From positions 1 to 14,893 of the forward strand of contig CAJOOU010000027.1 in the NCBI GenBank assembly GCA_905236735.1: DNA of 14,893 nucleotides. Reading direction: 5' to 3'. Positions 1-7,469 of this stretch are shown piece after piece (positions within the stretch are counted from its first letter, which is position 1; each line of letters begins with the position of its first letter). The notes under the pieces are model-generated. The model worked only from the letters and a program-made list of their open reading frames with translations. It had not been told where the DNA came from and made no database searches. This DNA comes from an uncultured Eubacterium sp. (lineage in GTDB: Bacteria; Bacillota; Clostridia; Lachnospirales; Lachnospiraceae). The translations under genes were made by a program, and so were the position numbers.

Positions 1-973
1 ACTCAATTCTCTTGTCACAGCCCTTTGCCCTGAGTTCTTCTTCTATAAGATATTCAAGACTTCGCGCTATAAACATCTCACCTAAATTCTCACTCTTTAC
101 AAGACCGCAGATTGCAATCCTTGTAACAGAGCCCGGCTCTTTTACATCTGCCCTGAACGGAATGAGATTGTGTGAAACTCTTTTATCAATCGGAGGAAGT
201 TCCATATATCTGTCACCGTAAAGCTGTCTGAGGTAGGTGTCATATCCCTTTGGTCCCGGGAATTTATGTCCTTCAAACTCCACTTCGATAGGTACGCAGT
301 ACTCGGATTTTTTGACTCTTTCCTCTGTTGTATGGACATTGGTTGCCATTACTCCGACATACTCTGCCGTCTCAAACGGGATGGATTTCATTATCCCCGT
401 CACATGATTAAAAAGGCTCTCCTTACCGTAAATGGAAGCATAGCCCTTTGCAAGTACATGGAATATTTTGGTAAAAATATTTCTGCCTCTCCAACCCTTT
501 TTCCACATAAGTCTCGCAAGATACTTCCATCTTCCGATTTTCTTAAAATGTTTTATATTGCCCTCTTCCGTATCCGGCAGACCTTCTATCGGAAATATAT
601 CCATAAAAATAGGGTACGGCGACTTTTTCATATTCTTTCGTACCAGCATAGATGTATCATAAAGTTTGTAATGATATGCATGTCTTTTGTCGTCAAAATT
701 CGGCGGAAGGAGGGTGTAATTTCCAATCTGCCCCTTACATATCTCCCACATTCTCTCACAGTCGGGACGCGGCATATTCACATCCACATCATCATCCCAC
801 GGGATAAAACCCTTGTGCCTGATTGCTCCTAGGAGAGTACCTCCGGACAAAAAATATGTCAGATTGTTTTCCTTGCAGAAATCATCAAATGCCTGCATCA
901 TTTCAAGAAGCTGCTCCTTCATCTGAGCCGGAGTAGCCCTCTCTCCCAAATCATCCAATGTATATTTTAACAT
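1..973 (-). CDS. LicD family phosphotransferase with a C-terminal pyruvyltransferase-like domain (partial, 3' end outside window)
   Basis: The frame opens with ATG at 973 and stays open for 324 residues to the window edge. Residues about 20-270 form a LicD domain: a GGTLLGA motif near 44-50, then HKGFIPWDDDVD near 53-64, whose acidic cluster is the metal-binding catalytic signature of LicD/fukutin nucleotidyltransferase-fold proteins. A short linker (about 271-283) leads into a new segment from residue 284, RIAICGLVKSENLGEMFIAR, that resembles the N-terminus of polysaccharide pyruvyltransferases, so this looks like a fusion. The start follows a GGAG ribosome binding site, 13 bp after the SDR gene, as the third gene of a cytidylyltransferase-SDR-LicD cassette. 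LicD proteins transfer phosphocholine or alditol phosphate from CDP donors to surface glycans. The LicD call is firm. The second domain rests on about 40 residues and is tentative, and the donor is unknown. Confidence 0.85.
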   Translation of the reverse strand, partial: MLKYTLDDLGERATPAQMKEQLLEMMQAFDDFCKENNLTYFLSGGTLLGAIRHKGFIPWDDDVDVNMPRPDCERMWEICKGQIGNYTLLPPNFDDKRHAYHYKLYDTSMLVRKNMKKSPYPIFMDIFPIEGLPDTEEGNIKHFKKIGRWKYLARLMWKKGWRGRNIFTKIFHVLAKGYASIYGKESLFNHVTGIMKSIPFETAEYVGVMATNVHTTEERVKKSEYCVPIEVEFEGHKFPGPKGYDTYLRQLYGDRYMELPPIDKRVSHNLIPFRADVKEPGSVTRIAICGLVKSENLGEMFIARSLEYLIEEELRAKGCDKRIE

Positions 974-986
974 TTCATATGCTCCG

Positions 987-2042
987 TTAATTGTTTTTTA
1001 TGATTTCTATTGTGCTCTTTGTTCCCTCATCAAGATCCCACATCGGCTTCCATCCGAGAGCCTTGAGTTTATCGCCGTTTAGCACTGCACGACTAACCTT
1101 TGAAAATCCTTTTTTGTCGGCTTCTTCCGGCAGATCAAACACCACCTTGCAGCCGCCGTTTTTGGCTATGGTCTCAGCCAGTTGCTTTACGCTCGCATCC
1201 GAGCGGTTGTCAGCTATATTGTATGCCTCGCCGTTCGGTGCACACAGAAGTACCAGATACATTCCCTGTGCGGCATCAAGGCAGTAGCAGTGTGTCCTCT
1301 CCAAAGAACCGTCACTTTTAAGCACTATATCCACTCCGTTTGCCGCCTTTCTGATAAAGTCGGAGATGGCGCGGTTGTCGCTAAGGCTCTGTGTCGGTCC
1401 GTAGCAGTGGCAGGGTCTTACTATTACAGCCTCTGCCCCGTACTGTGATATGTAGCTCTGGCAAAGGGTTTCCGCTGCCCTTTTTCCCGAAGGATAGCAT
1501 GAGCGCGGATCGCTGTAATTTACTGTTCCGCAGTAATCTTCCGTAAAGCCGTCTGTTACGGATTCATCCGGCTGGCCGTACATTTCTCCCGAAGATACAT
1601 AAAGAAATCTTTTCATTCCATGGTTTATACCGTATTTGAGGAAATTCCTTGTACCCAGCACATTTCCCAAAAGAGTATCCACCGGGTAATTGGCATACAT
1701 ACGGGGATTGGCGTTGCTTGCCGCATGGATAATATAGTCCACATCATAATTAAAGCCAAACTCCTCTGTCACATCTGATGCAACAATGTTAAGATATGCC
1801 TTCTCTGTATATCTGCCGTATCTTGTGAGCAGCTTTTCCTTTGTTCTGCCAAGCGCATATATAATAATGCCGGCGTTTTTCTTTTCATTTAAATAAATCA
1901 GAATATCGACCATAGCAGAACCAAGCATTCCCGCTGCACCCGATACCATAACGCTTTTTCCATTCAGCTTATCCCATGGCACAACCGACTCATCCACTGT
2001 TTTTTGTATCTGCCCAAGATACTCCTTGTTGTCATATATCAT
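987..2042 (-). CDS. NAD-dependent epimerase/dehydratase, extended SDR family (possible CDP-pentulose reductase)
   Basis: This 351-residue protein has a Rossmann GAAGMLG glycine motif at 35-41, an SSGE segment at 150-153 and the catalytic YPSGK (Tyr183, Lys187), typical of extended short-chain dehydrogenases acting on nucleotide sugars. About 25 extra residues precede the Rossmann fold. Its ATG directly abuts the stop codon of the cytidylyltransferase gene with no spacer, and a GAGG ribosome binding site lies inside that gene, so the two are probably translationally coupled. The LicD fusion gene follows 13 bp later. A cytidylyltransferase of the IspD type paired with an SDR recalls Abp1/Abp2 of Streptococcus pneumoniae 17F, which make CDP-D-arabinitol. 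A role in reducing or epimerising a CDP-linked sugar is therefore inferred. The substrate cannot be read from the sequence. Confidence 0.85.
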   Translation of the reverse strand: MIYDNKEYLGQIQKTVDESVVPWDKLNGKSVMVSGAAGMLGSAMVDILIYLNEKKNAGIIIYALGRTKEKLLTRYGRYTEKAYLNIVASDVTEEFGFNYDVDYIIHAASNANPRMYANYPVDTLLGNVLGTRNFLKYGINHGMKRFLYVSSGEMYGQPDESVTDGFTEDYCGTVNYSDPRSCYPSGKRAAETLCQSYISQYGAEAVIVRPCHCYGPTQSLSDNRAISDFIRKAANGVDIVLKSDGSLERTHCYCLDAAQGMYLVLLCAPNGEAYNIADNRSDASVKQLAETIAKNGGCKVVFDLPEEADKKGFSKVSRAVLNGDKLKALGWKPMWDLDEGTKSTIEIIKNN

Positions 2043-2747
2043 TTATTTATCCTCAACATTAAGTAATGCTTTAAAAATCTGCAAATCATCATTTGTGGTT
2101 ATCTTAAGATTCTTCTCAGATCCTGCCGAAAAGTACACTGTTTCTCCAAGCATCTGCATAAGTACGCAGGATGCTGCTGTATTTGTAATATTTTTTTCTT
2201 CGGCCTGCTCGTGTGCCCAGAGAAGTTTCTTTATCGGATAAGTATGAGGTGTCTGTGTTCTTACGACATCCTCTCTTGGAATGGATATGGTAGAATAGGT
2301 ATTTTCCTCATCCTCACATCTGAATATAGCCTCTGTACAAGGAATGGCTGCTACTGCCGAACCCTTCTCTTTGCATATTCTGATTGAATCGGAAATAATA
2401 TCATGCGATACAAGAGCTCTGTTACCGTCATGAATCATAATAAGATCATCATCCGCTGCCTCTTTTGCAACTGCCATAAGACCGTTATGAATGGAATCCT
2501 GACCTGTAGCTCCGCCTGTAACCACCCATTTAAGTTTGGTAATATTATACTGTTTTGCATATGCTTTAAGAATCTCCTGCCATCCATCAAGACATGTTAC
2601 GCAAATCGCATCAATACTCGGGTGCGACTGGAATTTTTCAAGTGTGTATACGATAAGCGGCTTATCGTTTATATTAATAAACTGCTTCGGTATACTGTTG
2701 TTCATGCGGCTTCCTATTCCGCCTGCTGTTACGATTACTGTTGTCAT
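2043..2747 (-). CDS. IspD/TarI-like cytidylyltransferase
   Basis: This 234-residue protein matches the length and fold signatures of the IspD/TarI family, which joins CTP to a sugar or alditol phosphate and releases pyrophosphate. It has a VTAGGIGSRM nucleotide-binding loop near 6-15, PKQF at 20-23, GGATGQDSIHNGL at 78-90, HDGNR at 106-110 (where IspD and TarI usually have HDAxR) and TQTP at 165-168. The start has an AGGAGG ribosome binding site about 9 bases upstream and its own candidate promoter. It lies first in a cassette with an SDR and a LicD protein inside a glycan locus, so it more likely activates a polyol or pentulose phosphate for a surface polymer than methylerythritol phosphate for isoprenoids. 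A true IspD cannot be excluded from this window alone. Confidence 0.85.
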   Translation of the reverse strand: MTTVIVTAGGIGSRMNNSIPKQFININDKPLIVYTLEKFQSHPSIDAICVTCLDGWQEILKAYAKQYNITKLKWVVTGGATGQDSIHNGLMAVAKEAADDDLIMIHDGNRALVSHDIISDSIRICKEKGSAVAAIPCTEAIFRCEDEENTYSTISIPREDVVRTQTPHTYPIKKLLWAHEQAEEKNITNTAASCVLMQMLGETVYFSAGSEKNLKITTNDDLQIFKALLNVEDK

Positions 2748-2791
2748 TTTATATTTCCTCCTGAATTAACTTCGTTTTATACCATTCCGAT

Positions 2792-2820
2792 ATAATACCA
2801 AATATAACTGATAAATTCAA
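2792..2820 (-). promoter_or_regulatory. Candidate sigma-A promoter of the cytidylyltransferase-SDR-LicD cassette
   Basis: Read on the minus strand, TTGAAT (2815-2820) is followed by a 17-base spacer and TATTAT (2792-2797). A TG one base before the -10 box makes it an extended -10. It lies in the 89-bp gap between the Wzt-like ATPase stop and the cytidylyltransferase ATG, leaving a leader of roughly 40 bases. No terminator hairpin was seen in the gap, so this could be an internal promoter added to read-through transcription. Confidence 0.55.
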
Positions 2821-2836
2821 CTTTGATACATCTTTA

Positions 2837-3583
2837 CTACGGCTCATCCCTGTCCATGTATTCCTCGTATTCGTCAAGAACCTCTTCCATATCCCCGAAC
2901 TTCATGAATTCTCCATCGTTTATCCACAGGATTTTATTGCAAAGTTTTCTGAGCGTACCCATATTATGGGAAACTATAACAACAGTCCTCGTCTCATCCT
3001 CTATCAGTGATTTCATCTTCTTGAAACTCTTCTTTTTAAATCTCGCATCACCTACTGAAAGCACCTCATCCACAAGGAGAATATCTGTCTCAAGGCAGAC
3101 CGAAATGGAAAATGCCAGTTTGGAGTACATACCGCTCGAATAGGTTCTGACAGGCATGTCTATGAATTTTCCAAGGCCGGCAAACTTTATTATCCTCGGC
3201 ATTTTTTCCGTTATCTCCTCTTCGGAAAATCCCAGAAGCATACCCGAAAGCATAATGTTTTCCCTGCCGGAAAGTTCTTTTTCAAATCCCACTCCTATCG
3301 ACAAAAGCGATATGCTGTGCCCAAAGGTCTCTATACTGCCCTCATCGGGAGAAAAAACTCCTGCGAGCGCTCTTAAGAGGGTGGATTTGCCTGAGCCGTT
3401 CTTTCCGACTATTCCAACGATCTGTCCCTCTTCTATCTCAAATGATATGTTTTTAAGTGCCTCATGGACTTCTTTTTTATTCCTTTTCAAATCAAAAAAA
3501 TTCTTTTTAATGGAAAAGGATTTCAAACTCTTATATCTGACCGTAAGGTTATCAACCTTTATGGCAATCTTTTTTTCGCTCAT
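2837..3583 (-). CDS. ABC transporter ATP-binding protein for polysaccharide/teichoic acid export (Wzt/TagH-like)
   Basis: This 248-residue ATPase has Walker A GKNGSGKS (60-67), a YSSGMYSKLAF signature stretch (148-158) typical of the KpsT/Wzt/TagH branch, Walker B ILLVDE (168-173) and the switch His206. It would power export of a lipid-linked glycan across the cytoplasmic membrane with the permease encoded just upstream. The permease stop and this ATG are directly adjacent, and the ribosome binding site AAGGTGG lies in the permease 3' end. The protein ends soon after the nucleotide-binding domain, so it lacks the C-terminal carbohydrate-binding domain that some Wzt proteins use to recognise a capped chain. 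Recognition of a chain-end modification by this subunit is therefore unlikely. It is the last gene before the 89-bp gap. Confidence 0.92.
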   Translation of the reverse strand: MSEKKIAIKVDNLTVRYKSLKSFSIKKNFFDLKRNKKEVHEALKNISFEIEEGQIVGIVGKNGSGKSTLLRALAGVFSPDEGSIETFGHSISLLSIGVGFEKELSGRENIMLSGMLLGFSEEEITEKMPRIIKFAGLGKFIDMPVRTYSSGMYSKLAFSISVCLETDILLVDEVLSVGDARFKKKSFKKMKSLIEDETRTVVIVSHNMGTLRKLCNKILWINDGEFMKFGDMEEVLDEYEEYMDRDEP

Positions 3584-4387
3584 TTATACCACCTTAATAT
3601 AACTGTTTTCATTCCTGTAAATAGTAATTATACCTATGACTGAAAGCGCTATGCCTATGACAAACCATATACCCAGCACATATAAATCAGGCGTCTGGCT
3701 GTACAAAAGACACTTTCTGAGGCTGGTAATAAAAAACGCCAGAGGATTGCACTTGCCTAAAAGAAAGGCAATCTGCGGATGCGAGTCCCCTAGTCTGTGC
3801 TCTATGGAAAACATTATACCGGTCATATAAAAAACCAGTCTCAGCGCTATATTTACCACATTGGTCAAATCCTGCACATAGACACCGAAGTGCAACAGTA
3901 TTGTCATGCATCCAAAGGTAAATATTATCACGGCAATCAGGATAAGCGGGGCAAAAATCACATTCCAGCTAAGCGGCACCCTGTAAAATATCATAAGCCC
4001 TATGACAATCAGAAAAGAGATGCACATCTTAAACCCGTTTACACACATCTTTGATATTATAAATACGAATTTCGGTACATATACCTTGGATAAAATAGCC
4101 TTCTGCTTTTTCACCATTTTCACGGACTGCTTAAGGTTTTGCTGAAAGAAGGATGTCCACACCGCAAGTCCGACAAAGATAAATGCCGTAAAGTATTCTT
4201 CTCTTGCATTGAATATGAATCCGAAAATAAATGCATAGATAAACATAAGGCAGATAGGCTCAAGCACCCACCATATACCGTTAAGATACGAACCTGCGAC
4301 CTCGGCCTTAAGTTCTGCCCTTGCCGAATATTTCGCATAGTCCCAGTAATTAATCAAATCATTTTTGAAGCGTTTCAAATAGCTCAT
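3584..4387 (-). CDS. ABC-2 type polysaccharide export permease (Wzm/TagG-like)
   Basis: This 267-residue integral membrane protein has a charged cytoplasmic N-terminus followed by about six hydrophobic segments (near 40-60, 66-84, 108-134, 141-165, 178-195 and 235-256), the usual layout and length of Wzm/TagG/KpsM permeases. The segment KAEVAGSYLNGIWWVLEP near 27-44 is characteristic of this family. It pairs with the abutting ATPase gene to export a lipid-linked polysaccharide or teichoic-acid-like polymer. The ATG at 4387 follows an AGGT ribosome binding site, and 37 bp separate it from the LicD gene upstream. The transported polymer cannot be deduced from the permease; the flanking LicD and cytidylyltransferase genes suggest a phosphodiester-containing glycan. 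Confidence 0.92.
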   Translation of the reverse strand: MSYLKRFKNDLINYWDYAKYSARAELKAEVAGSYLNGIWWVLEPICLMFIYAFIFGFIFNAREEYFTAFIFVGLAVWTSFFQQNLKQSVKMVKKQKAILSKVYVPKFVFIISKMCVNGFKMCISFLIVIGLMIFYRVPLSWNVIFAPLILIAVIIFTFGCMTILLHFGVYVQDLTNVVNIALRLVFYMTGIMFSIEHRLGDSHPQIAFLLGKCNPLAFFITSLRKCLLYSQTPDLYVLGIWFVIGIALSVIGIITIYRNENSYIKVV

Positions 4388-4424
4388 ATTTTACCTCATA
4401 CACCTCATCCAAAAGATGTCAATC

Positions 4425-5318
4425 TTAAAATCTTATTTCATAGAGAACATGCTGCTCTCTCTCCTCTTCGGGCGGTATCTTCATATAGTCACCGTAAAGT
4501 TTTTTAAGATAATTATCATAATCCGCCGTCACACAAAACTCTGCATCCTCAAACGGCATTTTGACCGTACTTAAAAATGCCTTTCTCTCATACAGTTCTC
4601 CGAAAAAATGCTTTCTTCCCGAAGGTATCACAACATATCCCGACTCTTCCTTCCGGCATCCGGAAAGCACCTTCTGCGCTCTTTTATATCCTCCTCCCGG
4701 AATAAGTGATACAAAAGCCCCTATTAAAGCCTTAAGATTTATAATTCTTTTCGCCCTTTTATTGCCTTCTGCCAGTTCGAGATAGCCTTCCTTCCACCTA
4801 TGCATTCTGTAGCATGACAAAAGAAACAGCCACCCTTCACTCCTTAGTCCGTGCAAAGTCCTGAGTAGCCTGTTATCATAGGTGTTTTCTATAACAAAAA
4901 CATCTATTTTTATCCCGCAGCGCGAAATATCCTGCTCCTTGTATTCCTTAAAAACCGTTCCGTTTTTGTGTATCTGTATAAAAGAGCTCAGATACCCTTT
5001 GGTATATACAGGGGCTTCCACATAGTATTTTTCTGAATATTCTCTCTCAATAGAGGTGATGAGTTTATCAACATAGGCCCTGGGCACATTGATGTCAACA
5101 TCATCATCCCACGGGATGAATCCTTTATGTCTGACGGCTCCGAGAGCGGTACCTCCTCCCAGCATATAGGGGATTGAATTTCTCTCACATAGCCCGGTAA
5201 TTTCCTTTGTAATATCCAGTATTACTTCCTTCAGTCTCGCCGACTCTTCGCCGGTAAGTACATGCATATTCGATGATAAGTCTTTTTTGAACAAATCATG
5301 AGTAGTCAAAACATTCAT
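4425..5318 (-). CDS. LicD family phosphotransferase
   Basis: This is a 297-residue, single-domain LicD protein. It carries MLGGGTALGA near 52-61 and HKGFIPWDDDVD at 64-75, the acidic cluster typical of LicD/fukutin enzymes that move phosphocholine or alditol phosphate from a CDP donor to a glycan. I place the start at the ATG at 5318, preceded by an AGGT ribosome binding site and 5 bp after the stop of the glycosyltransferase gene. An upstream ATG at 5360 would overlap that gene by 37 bp. It is a paralogue of the LicD domain at 973-140, and the two genes share an exact 20-base stretch over the catalytic motif. Lying between a GT2 and the exporter, it most likely decorates the exported glycan. 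The transferred group is unknown. Confidence 0.9.
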   Translation of the reverse strand: MNVLTTHDLFKKDLSSNMHVLTGEESARLKEVILDITKEITGLCERNSIPYMLGGGTALGAVRHKGFIPWDDDVDINVPRAYVDKLITSIEREYSEKYYVEAPVYTKGYLSSFIQIHKNGTVFKEYKEQDISRCGIKIDVFVIENTYDNRLLRTLHGLRSEGWLFLLSCYRMHRWKEGYLELAEGNKRAKRIINLKALIGAFVSLIPGGGYKRAQKVLSGCRKEESGYVVIPSGRKHFFGELYERKAFLSTVKMPFEDAEFCVTADYDNYLKKLYGDYMKIPPEEEREQHVLYEIRF

Positions 5319-5323
5319 AATTA

Positions 5324-6061
5324 TTACCTGTATTTTAAAAAGCCGTTTACGGCATAGCATATAAAATAATAACAGGACTTTAAAAGCCCCATCCCCATAT
5401 ACCTGTATACCCCGAATGTCATTGCAGCGGATTTCCTTTTATCCCTGGACTTTCCTCCCTCCGACATTCTTGACTTTAAATACGGCTCATTTACACCCAT
5501 GCACACATGGCCTTCCTTAAGGATTTCAAGCCACATAATATAGTCTTCGTGCAAATCGTCCCTCACCATTGGATGTGCCCTGGCTATTTCAGCGTCAAGC
5601 ACTACCGAAGAACAGGCTATGCTGTTTGTTTTGAGCAGCATTTCGTAAGTAATCTTTTGTTTTACCCCTACTACCTTTAAAAAGTTTCTGCCGTCGGCAG
5701 AAACCAGTTCTCTTGCTGTACACGAAAACCTGCCGCCGGTGCTTTCAAGCAGACCGATCTGTCTTTCAAGCTTGCCTTCTGCCCACCAGTCATCGGCATC
5801 AAGAAAGGCAATGTATTTGCCCCTCGCCTCTTTTACTCCGAGATTTCTCGCCGATGCCACTCCTTTTTTTCCTTTATTAATTAAAAGCCTGACACTTGCG
5901 TTCTCTTTTTCCAGCCTCTTTGCAATAAGCCTTGTCGAATCACTCGAGCCGTCATCTATAATGAGGATTTCGCACTCAACCTTCTGTCTGAGAGCTGAGC
6001 ATACCGACTCTTCAAGATATTTTTCCGCATTATATGCCGGTATTATTACCGAACAAATCAT
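5324..6061 (-). CDS. Glycosyltransferase family 2 (GT-A fold)
   Basis: This 245-residue protein opens with the GT2 signature SVIIPAYNAEKYLEESV (4-20). It has the nucleotide-binding IIDDGSSD (34-41), the metal-binding DXD as FLDADDWW (86-93) and an HEDYIMW segment (171-177) whose acidic residue is the usual catalytic base. A short hydrophobic tail (about 226-240) may associate with the membrane. It would add one sugar to the lipid-linked glycan started by the phosphotransferase encoded just upstream. I start at the ATG at 6061, which has AAGGTGAGGTG immediately upstream; a GTG at 6073 is in frame but overlaps that ribosome binding site. Donor and acceptor sugars cannot be named. It is the only ordinary glycosyltransferase in the window. 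Confidence 0.92.
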   Translation of the reverse strand: MICSVIIPAYNAEKYLEESVCSALRQKVECEILIIDDGSSDSTRLIAKRLEKENASVRLLINKGKKGVASARNLGVKEARGKYIAFLDADDWWAEGKLERQIGLLESTGGRFSCTARELVSADGRNFLKVVGVKQKITYEMLLKTNSIACSSVVLDAEIARAHPMVRDDLHEDYIMWLEILKEGHVCMGVNEPYLKSRMSEGGKSRDKRKSAAMTFGVYRYMGMGLLKSCYYFICYAVNGFLKYR

Positions 6062-6096
6062 ATGACACCTCACCTTATGCCCCTGTCAGGGAGCAT

Positions 6097-7452
6097 TTAT
6101 TTTTTAAGTGCTGTCGTCTGGTTGTCTGATACACCTTCGGCGTTTTCCCTGTTAAACAGGATTTTAACCGTAAGAAGCATGAGTTTCAGATCCATGAGCA
6201 GAGAATATTTTTCGATATATATCATATCAAATTTGAGTTTGTCCAAAGGTGTGGTGTTGTATCTGCCGTGTACCTGGGCAAATCCCGTAAGTCCGGCCTT
6301 TACCTTCAGTCTGAAAACAAACTCAGGAATCACTTCTTCGTATTCATCGAAAATCTCCGGTCTTTCCGGTCTCGGTCCCACTATAGACATATCCCCCATA
6401 AGGACATTTATAAGCTGTGGGATTTCATCAAAATGAATATTTCTGATCACCCTGCCTATAGGAGTTATTCTGTCATCATGTTTGCTGGCAAGTCTTGCTC
6501 CGGCCTTTTCCGACTCAACTATCATACTTCTGAATTTTATGATTTTAAACGGCTTTCCGTCAATTGTAAGTCTGGTCTGACGATAAAATACCGGGCCATT
6601 GTCATAGCTCTTTATACATATCGCCGTAATCAGCATAAACGGCGAGAGAACTATAAGTCCCAGAAGCGAAAGCACTATATCCATTATCCTCTTCGCAAAA
6701 CGCTGTACCGGAGTCAGTCCCATGTTTCTTGCCAGATACATAGGTACATCAAATGTATAGATATCATCCATACTTCCCATAATGATATCCGAAACCTTCG
6801 GCGTCACATAGGTGCGTATTGTCCTGTCAAAACAAAACTTAAGCAGTTTGTTTTTGGTTTGTGACGGCAGGTCATAAAGGAGGACCTCCTCATAATTGGG
6901 TATGAGTCTGTAGAGTTCCTCAAGTCCGAGCTTCATATTTACGCTCGCGCATACATTGTGGCTCTCGGTGCGCGAATGTATTTTATCCATGATGTATGAA
7001 GGAGAATATTCTCCGTATATTACAATCATCCTTCTTGGCGGATAGAGCTTTGCAAAAACGAATTTTACAAATATTACCCAGATGCAGACACCCACTCCCT
7101 GGGCAACACTCATTATTACCATATCTTTCGGTGGGAAATAGTGTACGGTCAAAAGTACTACCTCTATGTAACCCACAACATTTCCGAGTATTACAGCCAG
7201 CACATTGGAAAGACAGGCTTCGGGCACTCTTTGTCTGGTAAGTTCATATCCTCCGAACGCTCTCGAAAACAGAAAAATAATGAGAGCGTAGAGTCCTATG
7301 GCAGCCCAGTTTCCTCTCATGTGGAAGGGGTTGAACATGTAGAAGAAATATTTTGCATACCATAAATAAGCAAACGGCAGTGTCTCTATAACCAGCATAA
7401 CGGCGTTCATTATAAACACCACCATTCTCTTATACTGTTCTCTGCGATTCAT
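6097..7452 (-). CDS. Polyprenyl-phosphate sugar phosphotransferase (initiating glycosyltransferase, WbaP-like)
   Basis: This 451-residue protein has an N-terminal membrane region with about four hydrophobic segments (11-31, 50-66, 82-103, 110-133), a middle cytoplasmic region, and a C-terminal bacterial sugar transferase domain from about 250. That domain begins with KRIMDIVLSLLGLIVLSP and its re-entrant hydrophobic segment, followed by KFRSM (306-310), the catalytic Asp-Glu pair in HFDEIPQL (342-343), SIVGPRPERPE (356-366) and KAGLTGFAQV (385-394). Such enzymes transfer a sugar-1-phosphate from a UDP-sugar to undecaprenyl phosphate and so start a capsule, exopolysaccharide or glycan chain. 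The ATG has an AGGAGG ribosome binding site and lies 17 bp after the Crh-like gene. It is the first polysaccharide gene after the c-di-AMP/glmM block, consistent with a shared transcript. The sugar (galactose, glucose or a diacetamido sugar) is not evident. Confidence 0.93.
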   Translation of the reverse strand: MNRREQYKRMVVFIMNAVMLVIETLPFAYLWYAKYFFYMFNPFHMRGNWAAIGLYALIIFLFSRAFGGYELTRQRVPEACLSNVLAVILGNVVGYIEVVLLTVHYFPPKDMVIMSVAQGVGVCIWVIFVKFVFAKLYPPRRMIVIYGEYSPSYIMDKIHSRTESHNVCASVNMKLGLEELYRLIPNYEEVLLYDLPSQTKNKLLKFCFDRTIRTYVTPKVSDIIMGSMDDIYTFDVPMYLARNMGLTPVQRFAKRIMDIVLSLLGLIVLSPFMLITAICIKSYDNGPVFYRQTRLTIDGKPFKIIKFRSMIVESEKAGARLASKHDDRITPIGRVIRNIHFDEIPQLINVLMGDMSIVGPRPERPEIFDEYEEVIPEFVFRLKVKAGLTGFAQVHGRYNTTPLDKLKFDMIYIEKYSLLMDLKLMLLTVKILFNRENAEGVSDNQTTALKK

Positions 7453-7469
7453 TCTTTAGTCCTCCTGTG

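Noticed and set aside
266..832. 188-codon plus-strand open frame
   Set aside because: It lies entirely opposite the LicD coding sequence, whose catalytic motifs are intact; its composition is not protein-like for any family I know.
4388..4424. Perfect -35-like TTGACA (4417-4422, minus strand) before the permease
   Set aside because: No good -10 box stands at 16-18 bases; the best candidate is TATGAG, and a transcript from it would start almost at the ATG.
5319..5360. Upstream ATG extension of the second LicD gene
   Set aside because: It would overlap the glycosyltransferase gene by 37 bp, while the ATG at 5318 has a suitable ribosome binding site just after that gene's stop.
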